A stretch of DNA of 32,005 nt from Akkermansiaceae bacterium (GTDB lineage: Bacteria > Verrucomicrobiota > Verrucomicrobiia > Verrucomicrobiales > Akkermansiaceae), in assembly GCA_017857425.1 (NCBI GenBank), contig JAFMDE010000009.1, positions 1-32,005 of the forward strand, written 5' to 3'. The first letter of the stretch is position 1; each line of letters opens with the position of its first letter. Positions 16,679 through 25,551 of the stretch are shown piece by piece. The translations under genes were made by a program, and so were the position numbers. Below the pieces are notes generated by a model, which was given only the letters and a program-made list of their open reading frames with translations, was not told the DNA's origin and made no database searches.

Positions 16679-16755
16679 GTCAGGGGCTGGTTGACATTTG
16701 TCGAAGACCGCGCCGGAGGGTAAAATAAAAACCAAGAATTTACCAACTTTTATTT

Positions 16756-16771
16756 AGCAAATATTGTGCCA
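16756..16771 (-). promoter_or_regulatory. Candidate sigma-54 promoter reading into rpoN
   Basis: Minus strand TGGCAC-AATAT-TTGCT is a full match to the sigma-54 consensus TGGCAC-N5-TTGCW with exact spacing. The predicted start is near 16745, giving a leader of about 167 nt to rpoN. Any enhancer-binding site would fall in 16800-16900, at the start of the divergent MFS gene. Confidence 0.6.
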
Positions 16772-16861
16772 CATTTAAAAAATAATCAAGGTCGGCTTTC
16801 TTGCCCTGATCTGGCTTCATTTGAGAGTTGGTATTTGATGTAAGGGGGCTAAAACGATGCC

Positions 16862-18082
16862 GTGTTCTCGACAGGTGTGAAGCTAGGAAAGGGGGGTAGC
16901 TGGTGGATTGCGATCGGCTTCTTTCTGCTGACTGCGGCTCCTGGTATGTGGTATCCGGTATTGCCTAATATTTTAAAAGCGCAGGGCATTGAGTGGGTGC
17001 TGCCGTATGCCTTTGCTGTGGGGCCGCTGGTGGCTATGTTTACGCCGCTTATTTTTGGTTCGATGGCAGACTATCGTTTCTCGGCCCAGAAGCTGGTGGG
17101 GACCTTATCCCTACTAGGTGCAGGTTTCTTGGGAATGGCTTTTTATGCGCTGCATATGGGCTGGGGTGCTTGGTGGTATTTGGCTTTCCAGTTTGTTAAT
17201 GCTCTCCTAGGCGCTCCGATGTGGGCGCTGGTGTCAACGGTGACACTTGCTAATGTGGACAATGCGCAGAGGAAGTTTCCGCTGTTTCGTGTATGGGGTT
17301 CGATTGGTTGGGTGGCTGCAGGCGTATCAGTGAGTTTGTTGGACTGGGACAGCTCGCCGATGGTGGGGGTCGCGGCAGCAGGCATTAGGGTGTTTTTTGG
17401 GCTGTCGTGTTTTATGATGCCGGATACGCCGCCGCAGGGGAAGTTAGAACCGGGGAAATCCAACTGGAGGAAGAACCTCGGCCTCGATGCTCTCATTCTC
17501 TTCAAGGATCGGACAATGCGGGTGTTTTTGCTGACCACGCTGCTCTTCACTATTCCTCTGGGCGCGTTTTATATGTATGCGCCCATTCAGCTCAAGGAGC
17601 TTGGTGATACCCACCCGGCGGCATCAATGACCCTTGGTCAGCTTACGGAAATCATTGCCATGCTGATGCTTAGCTGGTTGCTGACGATGGTCAAATTGCG
17701 CTGGGTGATCGTCGCCGCATTATTGCTAGGTGTAGCCCGCTATGGCTTGTTTGCCTTTTCTGGATGGGGGGGCGATCTGATTTGGATCTGGTTAGGCATT
17801 GCCTTACACGGGCCTTGTTACACGCTCTTCTACATCACAGGGCAGATACTCGTTGATCGCCGTGTGGATTCATCGATGCGTAGCCAAGCGCAGGCATTGT
17901 TAGGGACCCTTGTAGGTGGAGTCGGGGGGCTGCTAGGAAGTTTGTTTTGTGGCTGGTATTACGCAGGTACAAAAGGGCTTCCACACAGTTGGGTGTTTTT
18001 CTGGGGTATATTGGCCGTCGCTGTGTTGGGATGCGCCTTGTACTTTGTCACCGGCTTCGTCGGTAATAAGACTGAGCGCTAG
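16862..18082 (+). CDS. MFS transporter, nucleoside:H+ symporter (NupG/XapB)-like
   Basis: 406 residues with about 12 membrane segments. The N-terminal half has MFS landmarks GSMADYRFSAQKLVG (loop 2-3) and FRVWGSIGWVAAG (helix 5 region), both typical of the NupG/XapB branch; the central loop after DTPPQGKLEPGK is cytoplasmic. A nucleoside or sugar substrate is inferred from family resemblance only. The start is GTG 16862; the purine run AAGGGGG lies about 13 nt upstream, rather far. It is divergent from rpoN and convergent with dnaB. Confidence 0.8.
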   Translation: MFSTGVKLGKGGSWWIAIGFFLLTAAPGMWYPVLPNILKAQGIEWVLPYAFAVGPLVAMFTPLIFGSMADYRFSAQKLVGTLSLLGAGFLGMAFYALHMGWGAWWYLAFQFVNALLGAPMWALVSTVTLANVDNAQRKFPLFRVWGSIGWVAAGVSVSLLDWDSSPMVGVAAAGIRVFFGLSCFMMPDTPPQGKLEPGKSNWRKNLGLDALILFKDRTMRVFLLTTLLFTIPLGAFYMYAPIQLKELGDTHPAASMTLGQLTEIIAMLMLSWLLTMVKLRWVIVAALLLGVARYGLFAFSGWGGDLIWIWLGIALHGPCYTLFYITGQILVDRRVDSSMRSQAQALLGTLVGGVGGLLGSLFCGWYYAGTKGLPHSWVFFWGILAVAVLGCALYFVTGFVGNKTER

Positions 18083-18105
18083 GAGCTCAGCCCGGTAGGG
18101 TAAAT

Positions 18106-19569
18106 CTACTGGTCGGGTTCCCAAGCGCGTGTCTCAAAGCGCATAATTTCCTTGATGAAGGTAAGCGGCACGTCGCCTGTAGGGCCATTTCGGTTCTTGG
18201 CGATGACCAGTTCTGCTTTGCCATCCTCCTCGTCGCGGTCTTCTTTATTGTCCGCGTAATACGCAGAGCGGTAGAGTAGGCCCACCATATCGGCATCCTG
18301 CTCGATAGAACCTGATTCACGCAGGTCGGACATACGTGGCTTGCCGCCGCCACCACTTGAGCCGACTCGAGATTCTGGTCCACGGTTGAGCTGGGCGAGC
18401 ACGATAATGGGGATGTCGAGCTCCTTGGCGAGGCCCTTGAGGCCGGCTGAGATTTCAGCCACTTCCCGTTCCCGTGAGTTCTGAGCTTGTTTTGAGTTTG
18501 AGCGCATCAGCTGAAGGTAATCGATGGCGATCACCTTAATGTCCTCCTCTTTCTTTTTGCGTCGGGCTTTGGCTCGAAGTTCGTTGATACTGATGCCTGG
18601 CGTGTCATCAATGAAGAGTTTGCAGTCTTTGATTTCCTCAGAGGCGCGTTTGATGCCGAGGAAGTCAGATTTGGTGGGTTCGAATCCTTTCATGACCTTT
18701 GACTTGTCAAAGCGTGCGCGTGCGTAGAGTAATCTCTCGACCAACTGAAAGGCTCCCATCTCAAGTGAGAAGACCATAGCGGGGAGTTTGAGATCGAGGC
18801 AGAAATGCTCAACGAGGTTCATGGCAAAGGAGGTCTTACCCATCGACGGGCGTGCCGCGATAATGAACATCTCCCCAGGCTTGAGGCCATTGGACATCTT
18901 ATCGATTTCTGAGTAGCCAGTTAGCAGGCCGCGGCTGTTTTCATCCCGGTGGATAAATGCCTCGAAGTTCGCGATCACTGTTTTCATGTGGTCGGCGATG
19001 GTTTCCTCCTTGTTTTTCTCCGCACCCTCACGGATAGCCAGCACTTGGGATTCTACATTATCGAGAAGCTGCTCGACTTCCTCTTGGTCATCATAAGCTC
19101 GGGTAATTGCCTCGGTGCAGTGTTGAATCACTGAGCGCAGCACATACTTGTCTTTAACGATGTCGAGGTGGTGCTCGTAGTGTGCGTGAGTAGGGGAGTA
19201 GGTGTAAATTTCTGTGACCGCTGCGGGACCTCCGACAGAGGCCATCAGGTTTCGATCCATCAGAGTTTGGGACAGGGAGACGAGCTCAATGGGCTCATTT
19301 TTTTCGAACAGCTCGAGTAAAATGGTGTAGAGCGATCCGTGTGCAGGCTGGTAAAAATGGGCTGCGGTCAGCTTGTTCTCAACGGCAAGGCCAATGAACT
19401 GCTGGGGGTCCTGAAACATGGAGGAGAGCACGCTTTTTTCAGGCCCGATGGCATGAGGAAGAGCGCGCTCTGCAGACTGGAGATCAGTGGCTGGGGCTTT
19501 TTGGAGTGCGGGGCCTTGATTCTTTCTAGAAGAACCAGACTGAGATGTCGCAGGAGAGTCAGTTGCCAT
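18106..19569 (-). CDS. dnaB: Replicative DNA helicase
   Basis: Hexameric 5'-3' helicase that unwinds DNA at the replication fork. 487 residues from ATG 19569 (the ORF track starts at a TTG at 19608). After a low-complexity start (about 1-40) come the N-terminal DnaG-interaction domain (PHAIGPEKSVLSSMFQ onward) and the RecA-like motor with Walker A ARPSMGKTSFAM, the Walker B region VIAIDYLQLM, and LRESGSIEQDADMV. No intein is present. It is preceded by an AT-rich gap with DnaA-box-like repeats, which may be its promoter region or an origin. Confidence 0.97.
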   Translation of the reverse strand: MATDSPATSQSGSSRKNQGPALQKAPATDLQSAERALPHAIGPEKSVLSSMFQDPQQFIGLAVENKLTAAHFYQPAHGSLYTILLELFEKNEPIELVSLSQTLMDRNLMASVGGPAAVTEIYTYSPTHAHYEHHLDIVKDKYVLRSVIQHCTEAITRAYDDQEEVEQLLDNVESQVLAIREGAEKNKEETIADHMKTVIANFEAFIHRDENSRGLLTGYSEIDKMSNGLKPGEMFIIAARPSMGKTSFAMNLVEHFCLDLKLPAMVFSLEMGAFQLVERLLYARARFDKSKVMKGFEPTKSDFLGIKRASEEIKDCKLFIDDTPGISINELRAKARRKKKEEDIKVIAIDYLQLMRSNSKQAQNSREREVAEISAGLKGLAKELDIPIIVLAQLNRGPESRVGSSGGGGKPRMSDLRESGSIEQDADMVGLLYRSAYYADNKEDRDEEDGKAELVIAKNRNGPTGDVPLTFIKEIMRFETRAWEPDQ

Positions 19570-19628
19570 AAGTAAATAGATTTGTAGAAGGTTTGGGCCG
19601 AAGGTCAATCTGAGTAACTTGGAAATTA

Positions 19629-19815
19629 TGTGAATAACTTATCATCAACAAGAAAGGTGATGGCATCATGATGATCAAAGTGAGTCTATCTTAAAATGTA
19701 AATAACACCTCAATAAACTGTGAATAAGATAAATGATTTTGAGTTAACTAAATGATGTTCAATTCTAGATAAATATTCTTATTGAATCAATAATTTGTGA
19801 ATAAGCTGTGAACAA
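19629..19815 (-). other. DnaA-box cluster in AT-rich DNA beside dnaB (candidate oriC or DnaA-controlled promoter)
   Basis: The 327-bp gap between dnaB and serB is strongly AT-rich and contains TTATTCACA (minus strand) three times, at 19629-19637, 19719-19727 and 19796-19804, plus TTGTTCACA at 19807-19815 and the near match TTATTTACA at 19697-19705. TTATNCACA is the DnaA-box consensus. All boxes face the same way, towards dnaB. The stretch 19728-19795 between boxes is nearly free of G/C and could unwind. No gene is seen in the gap. Confidence 0.5.
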
Positions 19816-19896
19816 CAACTTAGATCAGGGCGCAAAAATCCATAGAAGATAGCATGCAGCAATGAGCTTGTTGCGCTAGAAACGGGGGCTAGCAAA

Positions 19897-20538
19897 TCAG
19901 CGGCTGCTGATCATTGCGGGTATTTCGTCCAGAGACAAAACGAAGTGGTCGGCTTCGGACTTTACTTTTTCTCGAGCGGCATAGCGCCCAAAGCCGATGA
20001 AGGTGTCGACAACACTCTGCGCTTCTAGGTCTGAGATGCCGTCTCCCACCATGACGATGTAATCGGGATGGAGCTCAGCTTTGAGCTGTTGGATGATCTC
20101 AGGCTTGCCTCCGTTGCGAGTCGGTGGGGCTGAAGTGTCATAGCCTGCGTAGCTCCCGTCTTCGTGAAACTTGAGTGGGACGGCTTCGATGCGCTCAACG
20201 CCGAGGTGCTTGGCCAGTGGCTCAATAACTTGGGTGAATCCACCAGAAACAATAACGATCTCCCAGCCCTCGGCTCGCAGTAGCTCCAGGGTAGGCAGTG
20301 CAGTGGGCTCGATTTGGTCGATGTAGAGCTGCCCAACCTTTTTGCAGGTGCTGAGGGTTGGTTGTATAATGTCGAGTCGCTGAGCAAAGATGTCATCGAT
20401 AGGAATCTCGCCATTCATGGCGGCATTGGTTAGCGCCTCGATTTTATCAAATGTCTCGGGGCCATTGACCCTTGCGAGCTCATCAATGCCTTCAATAGCG
20501 GAAAGAGTGGAATCACAGTCAAAGACGATCAGCTTCAT
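19897..20538 (-). CDS. serB: Phosphoserine phosphatase-like HAD hydrolase
   Basis: 213 residues, the size of a SerB core without an ACT domain. HAD motif I FDCDSTLS (D7 nucleophile, D9 acid/base), motif II VSGGF, and motif III/IV GGKPEII ... VMVGDGISDLEA are all present; GIDELARVNG and a cap segment follow motif I as in SerB. It would make serine from phosphoserine. Substrate identity rests on family resemblance. It lies 72 bp downstream of hisI on the same strand; the gap has G-rich runs but no terminator. Confidence 0.85.
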   Translation of the reverse strand: MKLIVFDCDSTLSAIEGIDELARVNGPETFDKIEALTNAAMNGEIPIDDIFAQRLDIIQPTLSTCKKVGQLYIDQIEPTALPTLELLRAEGWEIVIVSGGFTQVIEPLAKHLGVERIEAVPLKFHEDGSYAGYDTSAPPTRNGGKPEIIQQLKAELHPDYIVMVGDGISDLEAQSVVDTFIGFGRYAAREKVKSEADHFVLSLDEIPAMISSR

Positions 20539-20610
20539 AAATGGGTATATAATATTCTGGGGGGGATAATGGGGGGCTTAGTAATAATGGCGGGCTAGGC
20601 ATGCTGGCCG

Positions 20611-21078
20611 TTATTTTTTGCCATAGATGGCTTCTGGGTTGAAGCTGAGATCGGTTTCCGTGAATTTGAGGGCTGCGGGATCCTTGCTGCTTTCTAGATC
20701 AACAGCGCGATAAAAGCAGGTGCTGCGTCCCGTGTGGCAGGCGCCTGCTCCAATTTGCTCTACGTAAAGAATAATGGCGTCTTGATCGCAGTCCGTGCGG
20801 ATCTCTACGATTTTCTGCACATGACCGGAGGTAGCGCCTTTATGCCATAGTTCTTGCCTGCTTCTGGAGTAATAAACCGCTTCGCCAAGTTCGAGGGTTT
20901 GCAGGAGTGATTGCTCGTTCATGTAGGCTAGCATGAGTGGCTCCTTGGTGATTGCATCCATTGCCATCGCCGGTATGAGGCCGCCTGCATCAAACTTTGG
21001 GGCGAAAACAGGATGTTCCTCGACCTCTTTTTTGTTGTTGCGAATACCTAGTGTGATGCTGGATTGATTGCTTTCCAT
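20611..21078 (-). CDS. hisI: Phosphoribosyl-AMP cyclohydrolase
   Basis: Third step of histidine synthesis. 155 residues, the HisI domain only, with no HisE fusion. It has [37 protein letters not shown], the metal-site DCDQDA and the zinc-site [12 protein letters not shown]. The first about 25 residues are extra and polar. No other his gene is nearby. It is divergent from the Prc-like protease gene across 199 bp, where I see no convincing promoter. Confidence 0.95.
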   Translation of the reverse strand: MESNQSSITLGIRNNKKEVEEHPVFAPKFDAGGLIPAMAMDAITKEPLMLAYMNEQSLLQTLELGEAVYYSRSRQELWHKGATSGHVQKIVEIRTDCDQDAIILYVEQIGAGACHTGRSTCFYRAVDLESSKDPAALKFTETDLSFNPEAIYGKK

Positions 21079-21277
21079 GTCTGGGATTTATCACGTCTAT
21101 GAATTCTGTCCAGCTTTGGGGGTGGCAACTTTATCAATGAGGGGTGCGGTAACGACGATGAAGAGCTCATTGTTTCCAAGAATTCAAGGGAAAGGGATAG
21201 ACAAGAAACAAGATTGGGGCGAGTATAGGTCATGATTTTTACCTCAATGGTGAAATGTATCTATCTAAGTTATTCCA

Positions 21278-23530
21278 ATGAAAAAACGTTCCTTACATAA
21301 AATGCTGGCCTTGGGTTTGATGCTGGCAACAGCCTCCGTGCCTCATGTGGCCGCCAAGACAAATTTCAACCTTGTTGGTAAGCAGATGCTCATCATGCTG
21401 CGCAATAGTCATTATGAGCGTCTTAATATTGATGATTTAGGGGTTCGGTTTTTTGACACCTATATTAAGTCTCTGGACGGCAACAAGCAGTATTTCCTTG
21501 CGTCCGATATTGATATGTTTCGTGCAAAGTATGGCACTAATCTTCACGAGCTGCTTCTTGCCGAGCAGTGCATGACTCCAGCTGAGGAGATATACAATCT
21601 GTATAGAGAGCGTGCGAATGATCGCATTAAGTATGCTCAGGAACTACTCAAAGATGATAGCAGCTTCACTTTTGAAAGTGACCGTGAGGTGATCTTAGAT
21701 AGGGAAAAGGCGGAGTGGCCGGTATCTGACGAGGAGGCAAAGCAAATCTGGAAAGATCAGGTAGAACAAGCATTGCTGAGTGAATTTCTTAGGCGAGAGA
21801 GTGTTGCTGATTTAGCGGCAAAGCAGGGCAAGGCAGATCCGCTTAAGGATAAAAAACTCCCAAGCGAGATGATCTCCTTGCGCTATGAGCGCATTCTTAA
21901 ATCCATTAACTCTGCAGACGAAGAGGATATCGCTGACCGGTTTTTTAGTGCCATTGCGAAAAGTTACGACCCGCATACCGATTACTTTAGCATGTCTGAA
22001 ATGGAGCGTTTCATGGCAGGAATGAAAAATTCCTTAGTAGGTATCGGCGCGTTGCTGCAAGCCGAGGACGATGGCTCAACCAAGATCACAGGCATTGTGG
22101 TCGGTGGTCCTGCTGATAAAGAAGGTTCGCTCAAGCTAAATGATCGGGTCGTGGGCGTTGATCATACCAATGCTGGGACTGAAGAGGCCGTTGTTGATAT
22201 CATGTTTGAAAAGCTTGATCGTGTGGTGGATATGATCCGAGGCAAGGAGGGCGTTGATGTTCGTCTCAAGGTAGAACCTGCTGACGGGTCTCCTGGTGAG
22301 ATAAAATATATTGTTATTAATCGTGGTAAGGTGGAACTCAAAGATGAGTTGGCAAAGGCTGAGATCATTGAGATGGCTCGACCCAATGGGGGCAAGCAGC
22401 GGCTTGGTTTTATTCGACTACCGTCCTTTTACGCAGATTTCCAGAATTGGGAGACTCGCTGTTCGACAGATATCGAAAAGCTACTCAGCCGCCTCAAGGA
22501 GGAAAATGTCCAAGGTGTCATTCTCGATCTGAGGGGCAATGGTGGAGGCTCTCTTGAGGAGGTGCGCAGAATGACTGGTTTCTTCACCGGACGTGGTCCA
22601 GTGGTGCAGGTTAAAAATTCCCGCAATCAGGTTGAGGTGAAAGATTCCTCCCATGCTAATCCGATTTTCGATGGCCCGGTGGTGGTTTTAATTGATAAAA
22701 CGAGTGCTTCGGCAAGTGAGATTTTGGCAGGTGCTTTACAGGATTATAACCGGGCTGTTGTCGTTGGGGATAGCTCCAGTTTTGGTAAAGGCACGGTGCA
22801 GCAGCCTATGCAGATTAAAAAGATGATGCCCTTCATGGCGGATGCAAGTCGAGCAGGTGTGCTCAAGCCAACGATTCAGAAATTTTATCGTATCGCTGGC
22901 AGCACGACTCAGCTCAAGGGGGTTGAGTCAGACATTGTTTTGCCCTCTATGCTGGATGCCTACGAGGTCGGTGAGGCTTATCTAGATCATGCCTTACCGC
23001 ATGACATTATCCCGCAAGCGCCGGGGTATCGTCAGCTCGATCGAGGGAATTTGTTTGTCGATGACATTAAGAAGCAGAGCCTCGAGCGTATTGAGAAATC
23101 GATGGATTTTGAATACATCGAAGAGGATGCGCAAAGGTTGATTAAACGGCGCCAAGAGAATGTCATTTCGCTCAATAAGGAGGTGCGCAAAAAAGATTTG
23201 ACCGACAATGAGGAACGTAGAGAGCTTCGTAATACAGAGCGCCGCGAACGTTTCGCCAAGATTGCTGAAAAAGACGCTGATCTTTTTAGTTTTTACCGTC
23301 TCAATCTCGAGGATCTCGAACTAGATGAACTCGTTGAGATTGATCGCGAGAAGGATAAGGAAAGCTATATGCGTAAGGCAAAAGATGATGTGGCTGATCT
23401 CGATGATACTCCTGAGTGGCCTAGCTCACTGGATCCTGTCAAACGTGAAGGTATTCATATTCTTGCGGATCTCATTGAGGCTGCAGAGCAAGCCCGCGTG
23501 GCAGGTAATCTTCAAAACAACAATGGATAA
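21278..23530 (+). CDS. prc: Tail-specific protease (Prc/CtpA, family S41) with PDZ domain
   Basis: 750-residue exported serine protease that trims C-terminal tails of envelope proteins. Signal peptide at about 1-26 (MLALGLMLATASVPHVAA). An N-terminal helical region (about 27-230) includes YDPHTDYFS; a PDZ domain follows (about 245-340), then the S41 core (about 365-560) with LDLRGNGGGSLEEV and the Ser-Lys dyad S478 (SASASE) and K504 (FGKGTVQ). The Ser-Lys spacing is 26, one more than in E. coli Prc. The last about 150 residues are charged and helical, like the Prc C-terminal domain. yggS starts 41 bp downstream. Confidence 0.93.
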   Translation: MKKRSLHKMLALGLMLATASVPHVAAKTNFNLVGKQMLIMLRNSHYERLNIDDLGVRFFDTYIKSLDGNKQYFLASDIDMFRAKYGTNLHELLLAEQCMTPAEEIYNLYRERANDRIKYAQELLKDDSSFTFESDREVILDREKAEWPVSDEEAKQIWKDQVEQALLSEFLRRESVADLAAKQGKADPLKDKKLPSEMISLRYERILKSINSADEEDIADRFFSAIAKSYDPHTDYFSMSEMERFMAGMKNSLVGIGALLQAEDDGSTKITGIVVGGPADKEGSLKLNDRVVGVDHTNAGTEEAVVDIMFEKLDRVVDMIRGKEGVDVRLKVEPADGSPGEIKYIVINRGKVELKDELAKAEIIEMARPNGGKQRLGFIRLPSFYADFQNWETRCSTDIEKLLSRLKEENVQGVILDLRGNGGGSLEEVRRMTGFFTGRGPVVQVKNSRNQVEVKDSSHANPIFDGPVVVLIDKTSASASEILAGALQDYNRAVVVGDSSSFGKGTVQQPMQIKKMMPFMADASRAGVLKPTIQKFYRIAGSTTQLKGVESDIVLPSMLDAYEVGEAYLDHALPHDIIPQAPGYRQLDRGNLFVDDIKKQSLERIEKSMDFEYIEEDAQRLIKRRQENVISLNKEVRKKDLTDNEERRELRNTERRERFAKIAEKDADLFSFYRLNLEDLELDELVEIDREKDKESYMRKAKDDVADLDDTPEWPSSLDPVKREGIHILADLIEAAEQARVAGNLQNNNG

Positions 23531-23571
23531 CAGCTCTGTTGTGATTCGTCTTCATTCTTTCTGTTTAGCTC

Positions 23572-24258
23572 ATGGGCAATGATGTTGCTGAAAACCTAAG
23601 CGGGGTCAAACAACGTATTTCCGATGCGGCTTTGCGCTCTGGTAGGTCTGCGGATGCGGCTCAATTACTGGTGGTTTCTAAAACATGGCCGGCCGAGAAG
23701 GTAGCTGATGTGGTAGCCGCGGGGCACCTCGCCTTTGGTGAAAACCGCATTCAGGAGGGTGAAGATAAAATACCCCAATTACCAGATAACCTTCAGTGGC
23801 ATTTGATCGGGCACTTGCAGCGTAACAAGGTGCGTAAGGCGCTACCGCTTTTCCAGACGATTCACAGTATCGATTCACTGAAGTTGGCGCGTTACACGTC
23901 TAATATTGCAGCTGAATTGAGTAAGAAGCCCGATATTTATCTGCAAGTTGACCTCGCAGGTGAGGAGAGTAAAAATGGCTACGAGCCTGATCAAGTCAGA
24001 CGTGATCTTGATGACTTACTGGCATTGGAACATGTCTCTATTGTCGGCCTCATGTGTATTCCTCCGATGGCATCGAAACCTGAGGATGCCCGACCTTGGT
24101 TTGTGAAACTCAGAGAATTGAGGGATGATCTCGAAGCGCGCGCGGGGCGATCATTGCCCGGTCTGAGCATGGGTATGAGCGGTGACTTCGAGGTGGCAAT
24201 CGAGGAGGGCTCGACCATCGTGCGTGTGGGCTCTGCGATCTTTGGTTCCCGAACCTAG
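23572..24258 (+). CDS. yggS: YggS/PLPBP-family pyridoxal phosphate homeostasis protein
   Basis: 228 residues forming a single-domain TIM barrel that binds PLP without known catalysis and buffers vitamin B6 and amino-acid pools. The PLP lysine is K37 (LLVVSKTWP). Other marks are FGENRIQEG, WHLIGHLQRNK, GLMCIPPM, and SMGMSGDFEVAIEEGSTIVR with the phosphate-binding end. No Shine-Dalgarno at ATG 23572. It lies between the Prc-like protease and a DUF971 gene (19-bp gap), probably in one transcript. Confidence 0.95.
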   Translation: MGNDVAENLSGVKQRISDAALRSGRSADAAQLLVVSKTWPAEKVADVVAAGHLAFGENRIQEGEDKIPQLPDNLQWHLIGHLQRNKVRKALPLFQTIHSIDSLKLARYTSNIAAELSKKPDIYLQVDLAGEESKNGYEPDQVRRDLDDLLALEHVSIVGLMCIPPMASKPEDARPWFVKLRELRDDLEARAGRSLPGLSMGMSGDFEVAIEEGSTIVRVGSAIFGSRT

Positions 24259-24277
24259 CTTTAAACAATTTAAACTC

Positions 24278-24601
24278 ATGGCCTCTCTTACCCTTCTTCA
24301 ACATGTTGTCATCGGCGACGAGCTTGCGCTCGCCTGGAGTGATGGTTGTGAACACTACATCAATCTCAAAAGGCTGCGTGAGGCTTGTCCTTGTGCAGTT
24401 TGCCAAGGGGAGCCTGATGCGATGGGCTTTGTGGTCAAACCCACGGTGATACATACCGAGAAAAGTTTCCGAGCTTTGCGCATGCATCAGGTGGGAGGTT
24501 ACGCTCTGCAAATCACTTGGGCGGATGCTCATAGTTCTGGCATTTATACCTATGATCTACTTCGTCAGATTGGTGATCTGAGCGCGTCAAAGGGTTCGTA
24601 A
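24278..24601 (+). CDS. DUF971 (GBBH-like N-terminal) domain protein
   Basis: 107 residues from ATG 24278; the ORF track's earlier start at 24182 would overlap yggS. It is a stand-alone DUF971 domain: LALAWSDGCEHYINLKRLRE, then the Cys pair region CPCAVCQGE that binds zinc in the N-terminal domain of gamma-butyrobetaine hydroxylase, then VGGYALQITWADAHSSGIYTY. Stand-alone members have been linked to iron-sulfur or metal handling, but the role is not established. Gaps to both neighbours are about 20 bp. Confidence 0.85.
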   Translation: MASLTLLQHVVIGDELALAWSDGCEHYINLKRLREACPCAVCQGEPDAMGFVVKPTVIHTEKSFRALRMHQVGGYALQITWADAHSSGIYTYDLLRQIGDLSASKGS

Positions 24602-24624
24602 TAAAGAAGCTGTAACTTTAAAAT

Positions 24625-25512
24625 ATGATTCAGAAGAAATCAATCATCACACGTGTCTGGCGCGCCACGGCTTTTTTTGTCGTGGCTTTTTCTATGATGA
24701 CTTTTCCTGCCATGGCGGCAGAGAAGATCACACCCGATCAAAGCCTGACTTATAAGGAAGTCAGTGGAGTTGAGCTTAAGCTTCACGTGTTCAAGCCCGA
24801 GGGGCATCAGGCGAGTGACAAACGCCCGGCCATTGTTTTCTTTTTCGGAGGTGGCTGGAGTGGTGGTAACCCCAAGCAGTTTTATCAACAAAGTCGATTT
24901 CTGGCGGATCATGGTATGGTCGCTTTTGCTGCTGAGTATCGGGTGCGAAGTGTTCACAAAACTAGCCCGTATGAGTGTGTCAAAGATGGTAAGTCAGCCA
25001 TCCGCTGGCTGCGCCAGCATGCTGCTAAGCTGGGTGTGGATCCCGAGCGCATCGTCTCTTCGGGAGGATCTGCCGGTGGTCACGTGGCTGCCTGCACAGG
25101 TGTGATGCAGGGCTTTGAGGAAGAAGGAGAGAACGCTACTATTAGCTCTTTGCCCAATGCGATGGTGCTCTTTAATCCCGTTATTGATACCACGGCAAAG
25201 GGTTATGGCGCGCAGCGTTTCCAGAAAGGAAAAGATACAGAGCTTTCGCCATGCCATCATGTGTCTGAGGGCATTGCTCCGACGATCGTCTTTCATGGCA
25301 CGGCAGATCAGACTACGCCATTTGAGAATGCGGAGCGCTTTACTCGTTTGATGAAGGAGGCGGGGAACACCTGTGTGTTAGTGCCCTTCGAAGGAAGAAG
25401 GCACGGATTTTTCAACGGGCCTTTTTTCCGTTCCCGCAGTAATGGCGAGGATTATAATGAATCCATGCAGAAAACTCTGAGCTTCCTGCGAAACCAAGGC
25501 ATGCTCGAGTGA
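24625..25512 (+). CDS. Secreted alpha/beta-hydrolase esterase
   Basis: 295 residues with a signal peptide (about 1-32, ending PAMAAEK). The fold shows the oxyanion-hole stretch FFFGGGWSGG, nucleophile elbow GGSAGG with S149, acid D228 (HGTADQTTPF) and base H260 (GRRHGFF), so the triad is complete. It resembles BD-FAE/acetyl-xylan-esterase-like lipases, which remove acyl groups from polysaccharides; the actual substrate is unknown. It is last in the prc-yggS-DUF971 cluster and converges on the M16 protease gene 39 bp later. No terminator seen. Confidence 0.88.
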   Translation: MIQKKSIITRVWRATAFFVVAFSMMTFPAMAAEKITPDQSLTYKEVSGVELKLHVFKPEGHQASDKRPAIVFFFGGGWSGGNPKQFYQQSRFLADHGMVAFAAEYRVRSVHKTSPYECVKDGKSAIRWLRQHAAKLGVDPERIVSSGGSAGGHVAACTGVMQGFEEEGENATISSLPNAMVLFNPVIDTTAKGYGAQRFQKGKDTELSPCHHVSEGIAPTIVFHGTADQTTPFENAERFTRLMKEAGNTCVLVPFEGRRHGFFNGPFFRSRSNGEDYNESMQKTLSFLRNQGMLE

Positions 25513-25551
25513 GCCTGCGGCGGGTTGCATCGCGTTGATGATTTTGGCTGC

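Noticed and set aside
16691-16726. TTGACA ... TAAAAT as a sigma-70 promoter for the MFS gene
   Set aside because: The spacing is 24 bp, too long for sigma-70.
16579-16746. N-terminal 56-codon extension of rpoN
   Set aside because: It is not sigma-54-like; the conserved region I starts right after ATG 16578. The open frame is chance within the repeat leader.
18091-18117. Hairpin between convergent MFS and dnaB genes as a bidirectional terminator
   Set aside because: The stem is interrupted by a 4-nt bulge and has no T-run on either side.
20560-20600. G-rich runs between hisI and serB as a G-quadruplex
   Set aside because: Only two long G runs and one GGG are present; four well-spaced tracts are lacking.
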